Shown here: positions 1-29,525 of the stretch, in pieces
Position numbering within the stretch: the first letter of the stretch is position 1
Layout of the letters: each line of letters opens with the position of its first letter
DNA from: Rhynochetos jubatus
Taxonomy: Eukaryota > Chordata > Aves > Eurypygiformes > Rhynochetidae
Assembly: GCA_027574665.1 (NCBI GenBank)
Contig: CM050677.1
Coordinates: 186,001-250,000, forward strand
Direction: 5' to 3'
Length of the DNA stretch: 64,000 nt
Notes under the pieces: generated by a model
Databases searched by the model: none
The model's input: only the letters and a program-made list of their open reading frames with translations
Told to the model about the DNA's origin: nothing
Translations under genes and position numbers: made by a program

Positions 1-1607
1 GGCTTGGAGGGAGGCTGGTAGGCCGGGGGGGGACCCTGGCAGGCTTGGAGGGGGCTGGCAGGCTTTGGGGGGGCTGGTAGGCCTGGGGGAGCCCTGGCAG
101 GCTTTGGGGGGCCCCTGGCAGGCTTTGGGGGGGGCTGGTAGGCTTTGGGGGGCCTGACAGGCTGGGGGGGGGGGGCTGGTAGGCTTTGGGGGGACTGGTA
201 GGCTGGGGGGGGGGGCTGGTAGGCCTGTGGGGGCCCTGGCAGGCTTTGGAGGAGGCTGGTAGGCCGGGGGGGGGCTGGTAGGCTTTGGGGGGACTGGCAG
301 GCTGGGGGGCGGGGCTGGTAGGCCGGGGGGGGCCCTGGCAGGCTTTGGGGGCCCTGACAGGCCTGGGGGGGGCTGACAGGCTTTGGGTGGGGGCTTATCC
401 ATGGGAGTGACATGAGGGGGGTCTGTCCCAGGGCACCGGAAGGCTGGAGGGGAGGGCTGGGGGGGACCCTGTTAGGCTTTGGGGGGCTGGTAGGGCTGGG
501 GGGGCCCCTGGCAGGCTGGGGGAGGGCCTTATCCAGGGGGGTGATGTGGGGGGCCCTGACAGGCCGGGGGGAGAGCTGGTAGGCCTGGAGGGGGGGTTAT
601 CCATTGGGGTGACATGGTGGGGTCTGTGCTAGGGCCCTGGCAAGCCTGGGGAGGGTCCCAGCAGGCTGGGGGGGGGCCTGGCAGGCTTGAGGGGGGGTTT
701 ATCCAGGGGGGTGATATGTTGGGGTCTGTGCTAGGGCCCTGGCAGTCCTGGGGGGGGACCCTGGCAGGCTTGGGGGGGTTTATCCAGGGGGGTGACATGG
801 TGGGGTCTGTGGGGGGGCCCTGGCAGGCCTGGGGAGGGTCCCGGCAGGCTAGGGGGGACTCCTGGCAGGCCGGGGGGGGCTGGCAGGCTTGGGGGGTGGG
901 AGTTATCCATTGGGGTGACATGGTGGGGTATGTACTAGGGCCCTGGCAGGCTGGGGGGGGGCCCTGGCAGGCCGGAGGGGGCTGGCAGGCTTGGGGGGGG
1001 GTGTTATCCAGGGGGGTGACATGGGGGGGTCTGCGCTAGGGCCCTGGCAGGTTTGAGGGGGGGTTTATCCAGGGGGGTGACATGGTGGGGTCTGTGCTAG
1101 GGCCCTGGCAGGCTGGGGTGGGGTCTGTGCTAGGGCCCTGGCAGGCTGGGGAGGGTCCCAGCAGGCCGGGGAGGGGGCCCTGGCAGGCTTGGGGGGAACT
1201 TATCCATTGGGGTGACATGTTGGGGTCTGTGCTAGGGCCCTGGCGGGCTGGGGAGGGTCCCGGCAGGCTAGGGGGGGCTTCTGGCAGGCTGGGGGGGGCT
1301 GGCAGGCTTGGGGGGGGGTTATCCGGGGGGTGACATGGTGGGGTCTGTGCTAGGGCCCTGGCAGGCCTTGGGGGGCGCTGGCAGGCCTGGGGGGGGGTTA
1401 TCCAGGAGGGTGACATGGTGGGGTCTGTGCTAGGGCCCTGGTGGGCTGGGGGGGGGGCCCTGGCAGGCCAGGGGGGGCTGGCAGGCTGGGGGGGGTGTTT
1501 ATCCAGGGGGGTGACATGGTGGGATCTGTACTAGGGCCTTGGCGGGCTGGGGAGGGTCCCGGCAGGCTGGGGGGTCCCGGCAGGCCAGAGGGGGCTGGCA
1601 GGGCTGT
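1..1607. repeat. G-rich minisatellite upstream of AKT2
   Basis: About 1.6 kb of degenerate tandem repeat. The short core resembles GGCCCTGGCAGGCTGGGG. From about 400 onward it alternates with a longer unit carrying TTATCCAGGGGGGTGACATG and GGGGTCTGTGCTAGGGCCCT, giving a composite unit of roughly 100 bp. Several long open frames on both strands come only from the lack of stop codons in this repeat. No gene is supported here. Confidence 0.9.
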
Positions 1608-2422
1608 GACGCTTCCCGGGTGGTGGCTCTCTGGTATTCTGGAAGGACAAGGCTCAGGGTGGAGGGGGCGAGCCCAGAAGCCCCCTCCCAGCCTGGGATC
1701 GCGGGAGCATCCTGGGTTTCCTGCCGGGAAGGGCGATTCCCTCCCTCCGGCCGCGCTTCCCTTTGGAATCCCCGCGGCCCCGGCAGCTCCCGCCCGGCGG
1801 TTTGGGAATGGGGTGGGGGCTGGGGTTGCTCCGGAGGGATCGGGGGTGCCGTCGGTATCACCCCCCACCCCCTTCCCCACGGAATCGGGCCGGGGCTGCT
1901 CCGGATGCAGCCGGCAAACCCTCGGCCGGGAGTTACGGCGTCGGGGTTCGGTTTACCCGGGTTAACGCCGGGTTGGGGGGGGGACACGATCCTGAGGTGC
2001 CTTTGGGAAAACCCACGGTGGGGGCCGATCCCCTCCGGCACGTCCCGCCGGCTCCCGTCGCAGCGGGATTGCGGACCCGGGGCGGGGGGGGGGAGGTTAA
2101 TCCCATCAGGTGACTGGGATTCGTTTTTCCCGAGCTGTTTGTTTTCCAAGGGACTGTGCCCCACCCCCCCTCCCCAACCCCGGCTTCCCCCCTGGAGCTT
2201 ATCCAACCCCCGCTCCCCCCCGGTCACGCTCCGGCCAGGTACAGGGACGATGCCGCCGGAGCTGCTCCATCCCAGCATCCCCAGGTTCCCTTTGGGAAAG
2301 GGGGAATTCGCCCTCAGCTCCGTGGCCGCCGTGCCCTGGAGGGAGCGGAATGAGGTGGGGGGGGGGGGTCCTCTCTGCCCCCCCCACACCCCCCCCACCA
2401 GCATCTCCCGTTCTTCCCGCAG
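1608..2422 (+). promoter_or_regulatory. AKT2: GC-rich unique sequence upstream of the AKT2 coding start
   Basis: Non-repetitive GC-rich sequence between the upstream minisatellite and the first coding exon. It ends in a good 3' splice site (TTCTTCCCGCAG, AG at 2421-2422), so at least one non-coding AKT2 exon must lie farther upstream, in this stretch or outside the window. No TATA box or unambiguous start site was recognised. Confidence 0.4.
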
Positions 2423-2508
2423 GTCGGCTCCGCTCTCGCCGCAGCCGCCGGCCTTAGCCGCGTCCCGGATCCCGCGGCGGAGAAGGCGCCGGAGCCCGCG
2501 GCGTCGCC

Positions 2509-11209
<8,701 letters not shown>

Positions 11210-11235
11210 GTGAGTGCCGGCGCCCCCCGTCCCGT

Positions 11236-11735
11236 NNNNNNNNNNNNNNNNNNNNNNNNNNNNNNNNNNNNNNNNNNNNNNNNNNNNNNNNNNNNNNNNN
11301 NNNNNNNNNNNNNNNNNNNNNNNNNNNNNNNNNNNNNNNNNNNNNNNNNNNNNNNNNNNNNNNNNNNNNNNNNNNNNNNNNNNNNNNNNNNNNNNNNNNN
11401 NNNNNNNNNNNNNNNNNNNNNNNNNNNNNNNNNNNNNNNNNNNNNNNNNNNNNNNNNNNNNNNNNNNNNNNNNNNNNNNNNNNNNNNNNNNNNNNNNNNN
11501 NNNNNNNNNNNNNNNNNNNNNNNNNNNNNNNNNNNNNNNNNNNNNNNNNNNNNNNNNNNNNNNNNNNNNNNNNNNNNNNNNNNNNNNNNNNNNNNNNNNN
11601 NNNNNNNNNNNNNNNNNNNNNNNNNNNNNNNNNNNNNNNNNNNNNNNNNNNNNNNNNNNNNNNNNNNNNNNNNNNNNNNNNNNNNNNNNNNNNNNNNNNN
11701 NNNNNNNNNNNNNNNNNNNNNNNNNNNNNNNNNNN
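11236..11735. other. Assembly gap, 500 N
   Basis: Exactly 500 N, so the size is probably a placeholder. It begins 26 bp after the donor of the last visible AKT2 exon and should contain the final AKT2 coding exon. Confidence 0.99.
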
Positions 11736-11941
11736 CCTGAGGCGGGAGGGGGAGATGCCAGAGCAGGACACACACACCCCCCCGCCCCGACCCCAGGATT
11801 AAGGGGGGGGGGGCACGGGGGGCTCCCCCCCCCCCCCAGGTGCTCCCGGCAGCTGCTCTGAACTGCTCCGTGGGGCCGGGAGAGTGGCCGTACCCCCCCC
11901 ACAGTGGGGAGCGTGTCCCCCCCCCCAGCTCGGCAGCCGGA

Positions 11942-12575
11942 TGGGGCGTCCCTATGGGAACCGCGTCCCTATGGAAACCAGCATCTCTATGGAACGGGCA
12001 TCCCTATGGAAACTGTGTCCCTATGGAAACCAGCATCCCTATGGAAAATGGCCCTATGGGAACCAGCATCCCTATGGAAACCGGCGTCTCTATGGGAACC
12101 AGCATCCCTATGGAAAATGGCCCTATAGGAACCAGCATCCCTATGGAAACCGGCGTCTCTATGGGAACCAGCATCCCTATGGAAATGACGTCTCTATGGA
12201 AACAAGCATCCCTATGGAAACGATGGCCCTACGGAAGCTGGTGGCCCTATGGAAACTCTGTCCCTATGGAAACCGGCGTCCCTATGGCAACTGGCATCTC
12301 TGTGGAAACCGGCATCCCTATGGAAACAATGTCCCTATGGAAACTGGCATCCCTATGGAAATGACATCTCTATGGCAACCGGCATCCCTGTGGAAACCGG
12401 CATCCCTATGGTAACGGGCATCCCTATGGAAACGATGTCCCTATGGAAGCTGGTGGCCCTATGGAAACTCTGTCCCTATGGAAACCAGCATCCCTATGGA
12501 AATGACGTCTCTATGGAAACAGGCATCCCTATGGAAACTGGCGTTTCTATGGAAACCAGCATCCCTACGGAGGCT
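11942..12575. repeat. 18-bp minisatellite in the presumed AKT2 3' UTR
   Basis: About 35 copies of a unit close to ATCCCTATGGAAACCAGC, with 15- and 21-bp variants. It is much richer in A/T than the other repeats of the window. It is open in all three forward frames because the period is a multiple of three; the apparent peptide repeat (PYGNQH-like) is not supported as a gene. Confidence 0.93.
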
Positions 12576-12910
12576 GCCCCCCCTGGAGAACGCGTCCCCA
12601 AAGCAATAGTTTGGCTTCTCCGGTGCCTTAAAGCCAGGAGCCGCCGGGCTGGCTGACCCCGGCAGCCCCCCCCCCGGTATCCCCCCGCCACCCCCCCCCA
12701 CCGCTCCTGGCGTCGGGCCGCGTTCCGGAACCGGGCGGCGCCGGATCCTGCCAGCGACTCCGGATCCCGGCGGCACCCGCCGAGCCGGGCCGGCGCCGAG
12801 CCGGACTTGCCGCCTGGCGTTTCCCGCCGCGCTCTGGCTGGGAGGGGGGGGAGGGGGCGCAAGGGGGGGGGGGTGGGATTCGCTTCCCGCCGGATCCGTA
12901 CGGTACGAGC

Positions 12911-12916
12911 AATAAA
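12911..12916 (+). terminator. AKT2: AATAAA polyadenylation signal (AKT2)
   Basis: Canonical AATAAA followed by a G tract and then a T-rich stretch (GGTTTTTTTGGTTCTTTCGG) about 10-25 bp downstream, a usual signal plus downstream element on the + strand. It is the only such signal between the gap and the convergent QPCTL gene. Confidence 0.6.
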
Positions 12917-13108
12917 GGGGGGGGGTTTTTTTGGTTCTTTCGGTTCATTTCTCGCAGGGATCCGGTGGGGGGGGGGGGGGGGGGGGGGGCACAGACCCAC
13001 ACACCCACCCCCTCCCCCAACATCCCGCTGCCCGGAATCTCCTTCCGTGGGTCAGCCGGCGCTTTGCTGGGGGGAGGGTCCTTGGGGGTGGGGGTCCCGG
13101 GGGGGGGG

Positions 13109-23384
<10,276 letters not shown>

Positions 23385-23700
23385 GGCGCGGGGGCGGGGC
23401 CTCGGCGGCGGGGGGCGGGGCCTCGGCGGGGGCGGGGCCTCGGCGGCGGGGCTGCCAGGCGACGTGGACGCCGCTCATAGGCCGCAGGGCGGGGCTTGCG
23501 CGCTAAGGCCACGCCCACTCGGCCAGACGGCGGGCTCCGGGGGAGCGCGGGGAGCGCATGCGCGCTGGCCCCGGATACGCATCGGCGCATGCGCAGACCA
23601 ACCCGCGGAGCGGGGAACGCGGCGATGGGGCCCGGCCACCCCCCCACCCCCCCCCCCGCTGACGTCACCGCAGGCGTGATGACGTGTGCCTCCAGGGGGA
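23385..23700 (-). promoter_or_regulatory. QPCTL: Probable QPCTL promoter with CRE and NRF1 sites
   Basis: A unique CpG-dense block just upstream of the QPCTL start. It holds two perfect NRF1 palindromes GCGCATGCGC (23554-23563 and 23585-23594) and a perfect CRE palindrome TGACGTCA (23660-23667). No TATA box is seen. These are classic housekeeping promoter elements, and the position directly 5' of the first coding exon supports the call. Confidence 0.65.
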
Positions 23701-23744
23701 CGTCACAGCGGACAGGACAGCACCCCAGCAGGGGCCAGCGGCCT

Positions 23745-24985
23745 CCGTGGGGCCAGTGTCACCCTCCGTGGGGCCAATGTCACCCTCCGTGGGGGCCAGT
23801 GTCGCCCTCCGTGGGGCCAATGTCACCCCCCGTGGGGCCAGTGTCACCCTCCGTGGGGCCAGTGTCACCCTCTGTGGGGCCAGTGTCACCCTCCGTGGGG
23901 CCAGTGTCACCCCCCGTGGGGCCAGTGTCACCCTCCATGGGGCCAATGTCACCCTCCGTGGGACCAGTGTCACCCCCCGTGGGGCCGGCACCCTCCATGG
24001 GGCCAGCAGTGCCCTCCACGGGGCTGATGTTGCCCTCCACAGGGCCAATGATGCCCTCTATGGGGCCAATGTCACCCCCTGTCGGGCCGGCACCCTCCAT
24101 GGGGCCGATGTCACCCTCCACGGGGCCAGCAGTGCCCCCCACGGGGCCAATGTCGCCCCCCACGGGGCTGATGTCACCCTCCATGGGGCCAGCGGTGCCC
24201 TCCATGGGGCCAGCAGTGCCCTCCACGGGGCCAATGTCGCCCTCCACGGGGCTGATGTCGCCCTCCATGGGGCCAGCAGTGCCCTCCACGGGGCCAGTGG
24301 TGCCCTCCATGGGGCCGATGTCACCCCCCACGGGGCCAATGTCACCCCCTGTGGAGTCAATGATGCCCTCCACAGGGCCAGTGTCACCCTCCACGGGGCC
24401 AGCGGTGCCCTCCACGGGGCCAATGTCGCCCTCCACGGGGCCAGTGGTGCCATCCACGGGGCCGACGTCACCCTCCATGGGGCCGTCACCCTCCATGGGG
24501 CCGTCACCCTCCACGGGGCCAACGTCACCCTCCACGGGGCCGACGTCGCCCTCCACGGGGCCAATGTCACCCTCTGTGGGGTCAATGATGCCCTCCACAG
24601 GGCCGATGTCGCCCTCCACGGGGCCAGTGGTGTCCCCCACGGGGCCAATGTCACCCCCCATGGGGCCAGCGGTGCCCTCCACGGGGCCGATGTCACCCTC
24701 CATGGGGCCAACGTCGCCCTCCACGGGGCCGTCACCCTCCACGGGGCCAACGTCACCCTCCACGGGGCTGATGTCACCCTCCACGGGGCCGACGTTACCC
24801 TCCATGGGGCTGTCACCCTCCATGGGGCCAAAGTCGCCCTCCACGGGGCCGATGTCACCCTCCATGGGGCTGTCACCTTCCATGGGGCCAACGTCGCCCT
24901 CCACGGGGCTGTCACCCTCCACGGGGCCGACGTCACCCTCCATGGGGCCACCACTCTCCAGGGGGCCACCCCCTCCACGCAGCCG
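23745..24985. repeat. 21-bp minisatellite between FBXO46 and QPCTL
   Basis: About 58 copies of a 21-bp unit such as CCCTCCACGGGGCCAATGTC, with 18-bp variants. The period is a multiple of three and the unit lacks stops, so frames over 400 codons stay open on both strands (a GDIGPVE heptapeptide repeat on -, TGPMSPS-like on +). It lies between the FBXO46 stop and the QPCTL promoter and could be in the FBXO46 3' UTR. No start context or homology supports a protein. Confidence 0.93.
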
Positions 24986-25195
24986 ACGCCCCGCATACGC
25001 CGACACCCCCCCCACCCCCCACTCCTCTTCCTCCTCCACCAATCAGGGGGCCGAAAGCTTTGTTTTTCCGCCTTCTCCGCTCCCTTTCCGACCCCACGCC
25101 GCGGCCCGATCCCGCCCCGTGCTCACGCATCCCCCACACGCTCCCCCCACCTCCGCCGTGTCCCCCCCCCCCCCTCCAGCCGCCGGGCGTCCCCT

Positions 25196-27025
25196 TCACC
25201 TGCCGTCCTCCCTCCGGGGGGCCGGGTGCACCCAGTTGTTGTCGTGGAGACCCACCCTGCAACCGGGAGCATCCCTGTCGCCCCTCCGGCAGCACATCCA
25301 GTAGGATCGCCCGTAAGGCAGGTCGTGGTGGTAAGGTTTGGGGTGCCAACGGCACAGGGACACGTCCCCCTTCTCGTAGCGTTTCTTACACTGCTTGCAG
25401 GGATCGTCGCGATAGAGGGGGTCTCGGTTCCAACGGGAATCTGTGGCCCGAACCCCGAAGGTCTCGATGATGGATTTGAAGTAGTGACAGGAGCATTTGA
25501 GGGCGGCCAGCGCGTGGGTGGGCAGGTAACTGAAAATCTTCACCATCACGTGCTCCGGCAGCAGCAGCATGTACTGTCGCGGTTCCAACAACCTCTGGAT
25601 CTTAAACCTGATCTCCAAAAAATCGTGAGAAACGTGACGGTACAACCGGCAAAGAGACGGGTCGGAACCGGCCGAAGGTTCCTCGACGCCTTCCGTCGCC
25701 TCCTCCGCCGGTTCCTCCGGGACGGGCAGGAGGAATAGCTGCCCCGGCGGCGGATCCTCCTGCGCCGGCAGCCGCACCGTCTCCTCCTTCACCTTCTTGG
25801 CGCTGTCCTTGCCGAAGAAAACGCACTGGTCCACCACCCCCGTCACCACCACGTCCACGTGGAAGCCGGCGGCGCAATCCCGCGTTGAAACCGACGTCCC
25901 TTCGCCCGGCCCTTCGCCCTGTTCCGGTTTGACGGCGGGCGACGCCCCTTCGCCGCACCCCACGTCCGCGTCGGGGCCGTCGGCGTCCCCCTTGGGGGAG
26001 GCGGCGGCGGCTGCCAGGAGGAACTCCACGTTGCTCGGCAGCGCGTCGCGGGACGGGCTGATGAGGCGGTAGAGGTCGCACGTGATCTTGTCCTTGGCGC
26101 GACCGCCGGCGTTACCGGCGCCGTTCGCCGTCCCGCGGCTCATGAAGACGCAATTGGGACGCCCGACGGCGCCGGGCTCGCTGGCGGCGGCACCGGCGCG
26201 GGTCTCGCGGGCGCTGGAGATGCGGAAGGCGATGCGCACCTCGCCGGGAGCCGAAGCCGACGACGACGCGGCGCAATCGGCGCCGGGGCGGCACAAGCCG
26301 TTGGGTCGGGGGTCGCCGCGGTCCTGTTGCCTCGATTCGAATTGGGCGACGGCTTCGGCCACGCGGCTGCAATCGGAACCGCTCGACGCTTTGGTTTCGC
26401 CGTCGGTCGTTTCCACGAAGACGACTGGAGCGGTCGGCGCGCCGCAGGGTCGGGGGAAGTTCTGCAACGCCAACGCCGTCCTCCGTTCCACCAACGCCAC
26501 CATCTCCGCCACCGAAAGCAAGTCGGGGGCATCGCCGGAGGGTTCGCCGGGACGCGGGCAAACCGGATCCCTGGGGCCGGTAGCCCACGCCTGGTTCGGC
26601 CCGCTCTTGGCGGGATCGTGGCAGCGTCGGCGCCGTTTGGCCTTGGAGCTATCGTTGCCCCAGTTGCCTTTCACCTTCATGGTGCTGGCGCGACCGGCGG
26701 CGCCGCCGGTTCCGGTGCCGGTACCGCCGCACTGGTGAGCAACGAAGAACGCCACCTTCTCCTTGGTGTTGCCCGGTTTGATGACGTACCACGTGTCCAG
26801 CAGCACCCGGCCCTCGTCGGCCGACGCCGGGGGAGCCGGGGCGGCGTCGGCGGGCACCGGCGGCGTGTTTTCGGAAGGGGCCCTGGCCCCGGCGGGTTCC
26901 TCGGGGGAACGGCAGGAGAAGCTTTTCTTGGCGGAGCTGGGACCGGGGCATGGTTTGTTCTGGGAGTAGGTGCCGAAGGGCCGCGGGCACCAGAGCTGCA
27001 GCTGCGGGAAGGCGTTGGGCTCCAT
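25196..27025 (-). CDS. FBXO46: FBXO46, F-box only protein 46
   Basis: Intact single coding exon of 609 codons plus stop (human FBXO46 is about 603 and also has one coding exon). The start MEPNAFPQLQLWCPRPFGTY aligns with the human FQLWCPRPFGTYSQN segment. Highly conserved blocks are DEGRVLLDTWYVIKPGNTKE, KVAFFVAHQCGG, DLLSVAEMVALVE, CSRVAEAVAQFES, KDKITCDLYRLISPSRDALP, FHVDVVVTGVVDQCVFFGKD, the F-box segment LPEHVMVKIFSYLPTHALAA and the Cys-rich tail (CKQCKKRYEKGD, SYWMCCRRGDRD). F-box proteins act as substrate receptors of SCF ubiquitin ligases; the substrate cannot be told from sequence. A 3' splice site (CCCCGGCAG) at 27079-27080 shows that the 5' UTR is spliced. A three-codon upstream frame overlaps the start codon. 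Confidence 0.97.
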   Translation of the reverse strand: MEPNAFPQLQLWCPRPFGTYSQNKPCPGPSSAKKSFSCRSPEEPAGARAPSENTPPVPADAAPAPPASADEGRVLLDTWYVIKPGNTKEKVAFFVAHQCGGTGTGTGGAAGRASTMKVKGNWGNDSSKAKRRRRCHDPAKSGPNQAWATGPRDPVCPRPGEPSGDAPDLLSVAEMVALVERRTALALQNFPRPCGAPTAPVVFVETTDGETKASSGSDCSRVAEAVAQFESRQQDRGDPRPNGLCRPGADCAASSSASAPGEVRIAFRISSARETRAGAAASEPGAVGRPNCVFMSRGTANGAGNAGGRAKDKITCDLYRLISPSRDALPSNVEFLLAAAAASPKGDADGPDADVGCGEGASPAVKPEQGEGPGEGTSVSTRDCAAGFHVDVVVTGVVDQCVFFGKDSAKKVKEETVRLPAQEDPPPGQLFLLPVPEEPAEEATEGVEEPSAGSDPSLCRLYRHVSHDFLEIRFKIQRLLEPRQYMLLLPEHVMVKIFSYLPTHALAALKCSCHYFKSIIETFGVRATDSRWNRDPLYRDDPCKQCKKRYEKGDVSLCRWHPKPYHHDLPYGRSYWMCCRRGDRDAPGCRVGLHDNNWVHPAPRREDGR

Positions 27026-27036
27026 CAGGGCCGCAT
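27025..27036 (-). promoter_or_regulatory. FBXO46: Minimal uORF overlapping the FBXO46 start codon
   Basis: Read on the - strand, ATGCGGCCCTGATGG contains a three-codon frame (Met-Arg-Pro-stop) whose TGA shares its A with the FBXO46 ATG. It lies in the same exon as the start, 53 bp of 5' UTR being visible downstream of the acceptor. The geometry would favour leaky scanning or termination-reinitiation. Regulation is inferred, not shown. Confidence 0.5.
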
Positions 27037-27109
27037 GGCACTGCCGACGCCGCGGGCTTCGGGCACCCCTGCCCAGGCCTGCCGGGGGAGAGAGCGGTGT
27101 TAATGGGGA

Positions 27110-27640
27110 TGGGGTGTGACTGCCGGGGCCGGTGTGGGGCTGCCGGGGTTGGCGTGGGGTTGGTGGGGCCAGCGTGGGGCTGGTGTGGGGTTGGTGGGGG
27201 GCTGGCGAGGCCGGTGTGGGTTTGGTGGGGCCGGCGTGGGGTTGGTGGGGCCAGTGTGGGGCTGGCAGGGCCAGTATGGGGTTGGTGGGGCCGGTGTGGG
27301 GCTGGCGGGGCCAGCATGAGGTTGGTGGGGCTAGTAAGGGGTTGTTGGGGCCAGTGTGGGGCTGGTGGAGCCGGTGTGGGGCTGGTGGGGCCAGTGTGGG
27401 GCTGGCAGGGGCTGATACGGGGCTGATGTGGGGCTGGTGGGGCCGGTATGGGGCTGGCAGGGCCACTATGGGGCTGGCGGGGCAGCTATGGGGCTGATGG
27501 GGCAGCTATGGGGCTGGCAGGGCCACTGTGGGGCAGGAGGACAGGGCCAGGCCAGGGGGGTTAATGGGGCCGCCCCCGGGGCTGTTCCTGGGTCATACTG
27601 GGGTCACTGGGGTCACTGGGGTTACTGGGGTCACTGGGGT
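27110..27640. repeat. G-rich minisatellite in the FBXO46 5' UTR intron
   Basis: About 28 copies of an 18-21-bp unit such as GGGGCTGGTGGGGCCAGTGT, directly upstream of the acceptor that precedes the FBXO46 coding exon. It ends with five GGGGTCACT(G/C) hexamer-like repeats near 27598-27640. Confidence 0.88.
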
Positions 27641-27680
27641 CGCGTGTCCCCCCCCGACTCCTCTCCCCTCGCACACTCAC

Positions 27681-28770
27681 CCCTTCGCCCCGCCCCTTGA
27701 CACGCTCAAGCCCCGCCCACTCGCGCAACCCACCCCCGAGGCCACGCCCCCTCAGGCCGCCCCTCACCGGCTCCGGCCCGGCGGGGTCCGACCCTTAAAG
27801 CGGGCGCGGCGGCCGAAGGGGTGGGGCCCACCATCTCCTCACCGCCCCGCCCCCTTTAAGGCCAGCCGTTCGCTGACAGGCCCCGCGCGCCGGGCGGCGG
27901 CCAATCAGGGACCCGCGTTCGGGCCGTGCCCATATATGGACGGCGACAGCACGGCGGGCGGGGGGGCGTGGTCTGATGAGGGAGGGGCGTGGCCTGACCA
28001 GGGGGGCGTGGTCAGCGGGTCCCGCCCTCCCCGGCGCCGGGAGGGGCTCGGCCGCGGCCCCGCGTGGCCCCGGGGGGGGGTCCCCCCCTTCCCCCCCCCC
28101 CCCCGGTACAGCCCGGGGGGGCCTCGGCTCGACCCCTCGCGGGTGCGGCGAGGCCGGGACCGTCCCCGGTGGAGGCGGGACCGGGGAACGCGCCCGCTGC
28201 CCCCCCCCCCCCCCAATACCGGGACACGCCCCCCCCCCCCCACGCCCGGTGTGAGGCGCGCGCGCGGCCCGCTCCCCCCCCCCCCCCACCTCCCCGCCGC
28301 GTCACGACGGGCAGACGCCGGTCCCCGCGGTGACACCCCCGCGCGCCGCCCGCCCCCGGGCCCCGCGGCCGGTAACAGCCCCCCCCCCCCCCTCCCCCCG
28401 GCCCCCACCGGGGGCTCCGCCGTCGCCCCGCGAAGGCCCCGCCACGCCCCGGGGCGCACCCCAGGGCTCACCCCCACACCCCCCACCCTCCCCGCCGAGG
28501 GCCGGGCCCCGCCCGGTGCCGCCGCCCCTCCCCCGCTCACCGGGCAGGTGCCGGGCGCGGCCGCTCCGCCTCTCCCGCGCCGCTTCCGGGGTGCCCCGCG
28601 CATGCGCGCAGAGCGCGCGCCACGCGCATGCGCTCACACGGGCGCACCGGGAGCTGTAGTCCGCTCGCCGGCCCTTCCCCTCCCTCCGCGCATGCGCCGC
28701 GGGGCACGGTGGGGGTTGTAGTGCGGCAAAAGCCCACACACACCCCCCCCCCCCCCACCGGTGCCCTCCC
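27681..28770 (-). promoter_or_regulatory. FBXO46: CpG island and probable FBXO46 promoter / 5' UTR exons
   Basis: A non-repetitive CpG-dense block upstream of FBXO46. On the - strand, donor-like sequences occur at 27675-27680 (GTGAGT) and 28535-28540 (GTGAGC), which could end non-coding exons. Three perfect NRF1 palindromes GCGCATGCGC lie at 28598-28607, 28624-28633 and 28688-28697. Two ZNF143-like cores (ACTACA followed by a pyrimidine-rich half, on -) lie at about 28648-28661 and 28711-28723. A CArG box CCATATATGG is at 27930-27939 and CCAAT at 27901. This fits a TATA-less promoter; the exact start site is unknown. Confidence 0.5.
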
Positions 28771-28864
28771 CCCCACCGCCCCCCCGGGGGGATTTCACAG
28801 GAGCCACTCGCGGGTGTCACGTGTTTCTTTAGGGTACAACGATGGGGACACCGTGGCCCCCACG

Positions 28865-29525
28865 GCCCGCACCCCCCCGAGACCCCCCCAGCACCCCAAG
28901 GTGTCAGGGACACCCCCCAGAGACCCCCCCAGCACCCCATGGTGTCAGGGACCCCCCCAGAGACCCCCCCCAGCATCTCAAGGTGTCAGGGACCCCCCCC
29001 AGAGACCCCCCCCAGCACCCCAAGGTGTCAGGGACACCCCCCAGAGACCCCCCCCAGCACCTCATGGTGTCAGGGACCCTCCCCAAGACCCCCCCCCCAG
29101 CACCCTAAGGTGCCAAAGAGCCCCCCAAAGACCCCCCCAGCACCCTAAGGTGTCAGGGACCCCCCCCAGAGACCCCCCTCCAGCACCCCAAGGTGTCAGG
29201 GGACCCCCCCAAAGACCCCCTAACACCCCCCCCAGCACTCCAAGGTCTCAAGGAGCTCCCCAATACCCCCTAATCCACCCTCCCAGCACCCTAAGGTGTC
29301 AGGGGACCCCCCCTAAGACCCCCCCAGCACCCCAAGGTCTCAAGGAGCCCCCCAAGACCCCCTTATCCACCCTCCCAGCACCCTAAGGTGTCAGGGGACC
29401 CCCCCAAAGACCCCCCCCAGCACCCCAAGGTCTCAAGGAGCTCCCCAAGACCCCCTAATCCACCCTCCCAGCACCCTAAGGTGTCAGGGGACCTCCCCAA
29501 AGACCCCCCTCCCAGCACCCCAAGC
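28865..29525. repeat. C-rich minisatellite downstream of GIPR
   Basis: About 38-bp units with CCCCCAGCACCCCAAGGTGT and CAGGGACCCCCCCAGAGACC, between the FBXO46 promoter block and the GIPR stop codon. It may form part of the GIPR 3' UTR. A CACGTG E-box at 28818-28823 lies just before it. No polyadenylation signal was recognised. Confidence 0.88.

Larger units (their letters stand above)
11736..12930 (+). other. AKT2: Probable AKT2 3' UTR
   Basis: Sequence between the gap and an AATAAA at 12911-12916, on the AKT2 strand, with no coding exon recognised. It holds an 18-bp minisatellite. The next gene, QPCTL, ends at 13109 on the other strand, so this is most simply the AKT2 3' UTR. The stop codon itself is not visible. 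Confidence 0.55.
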
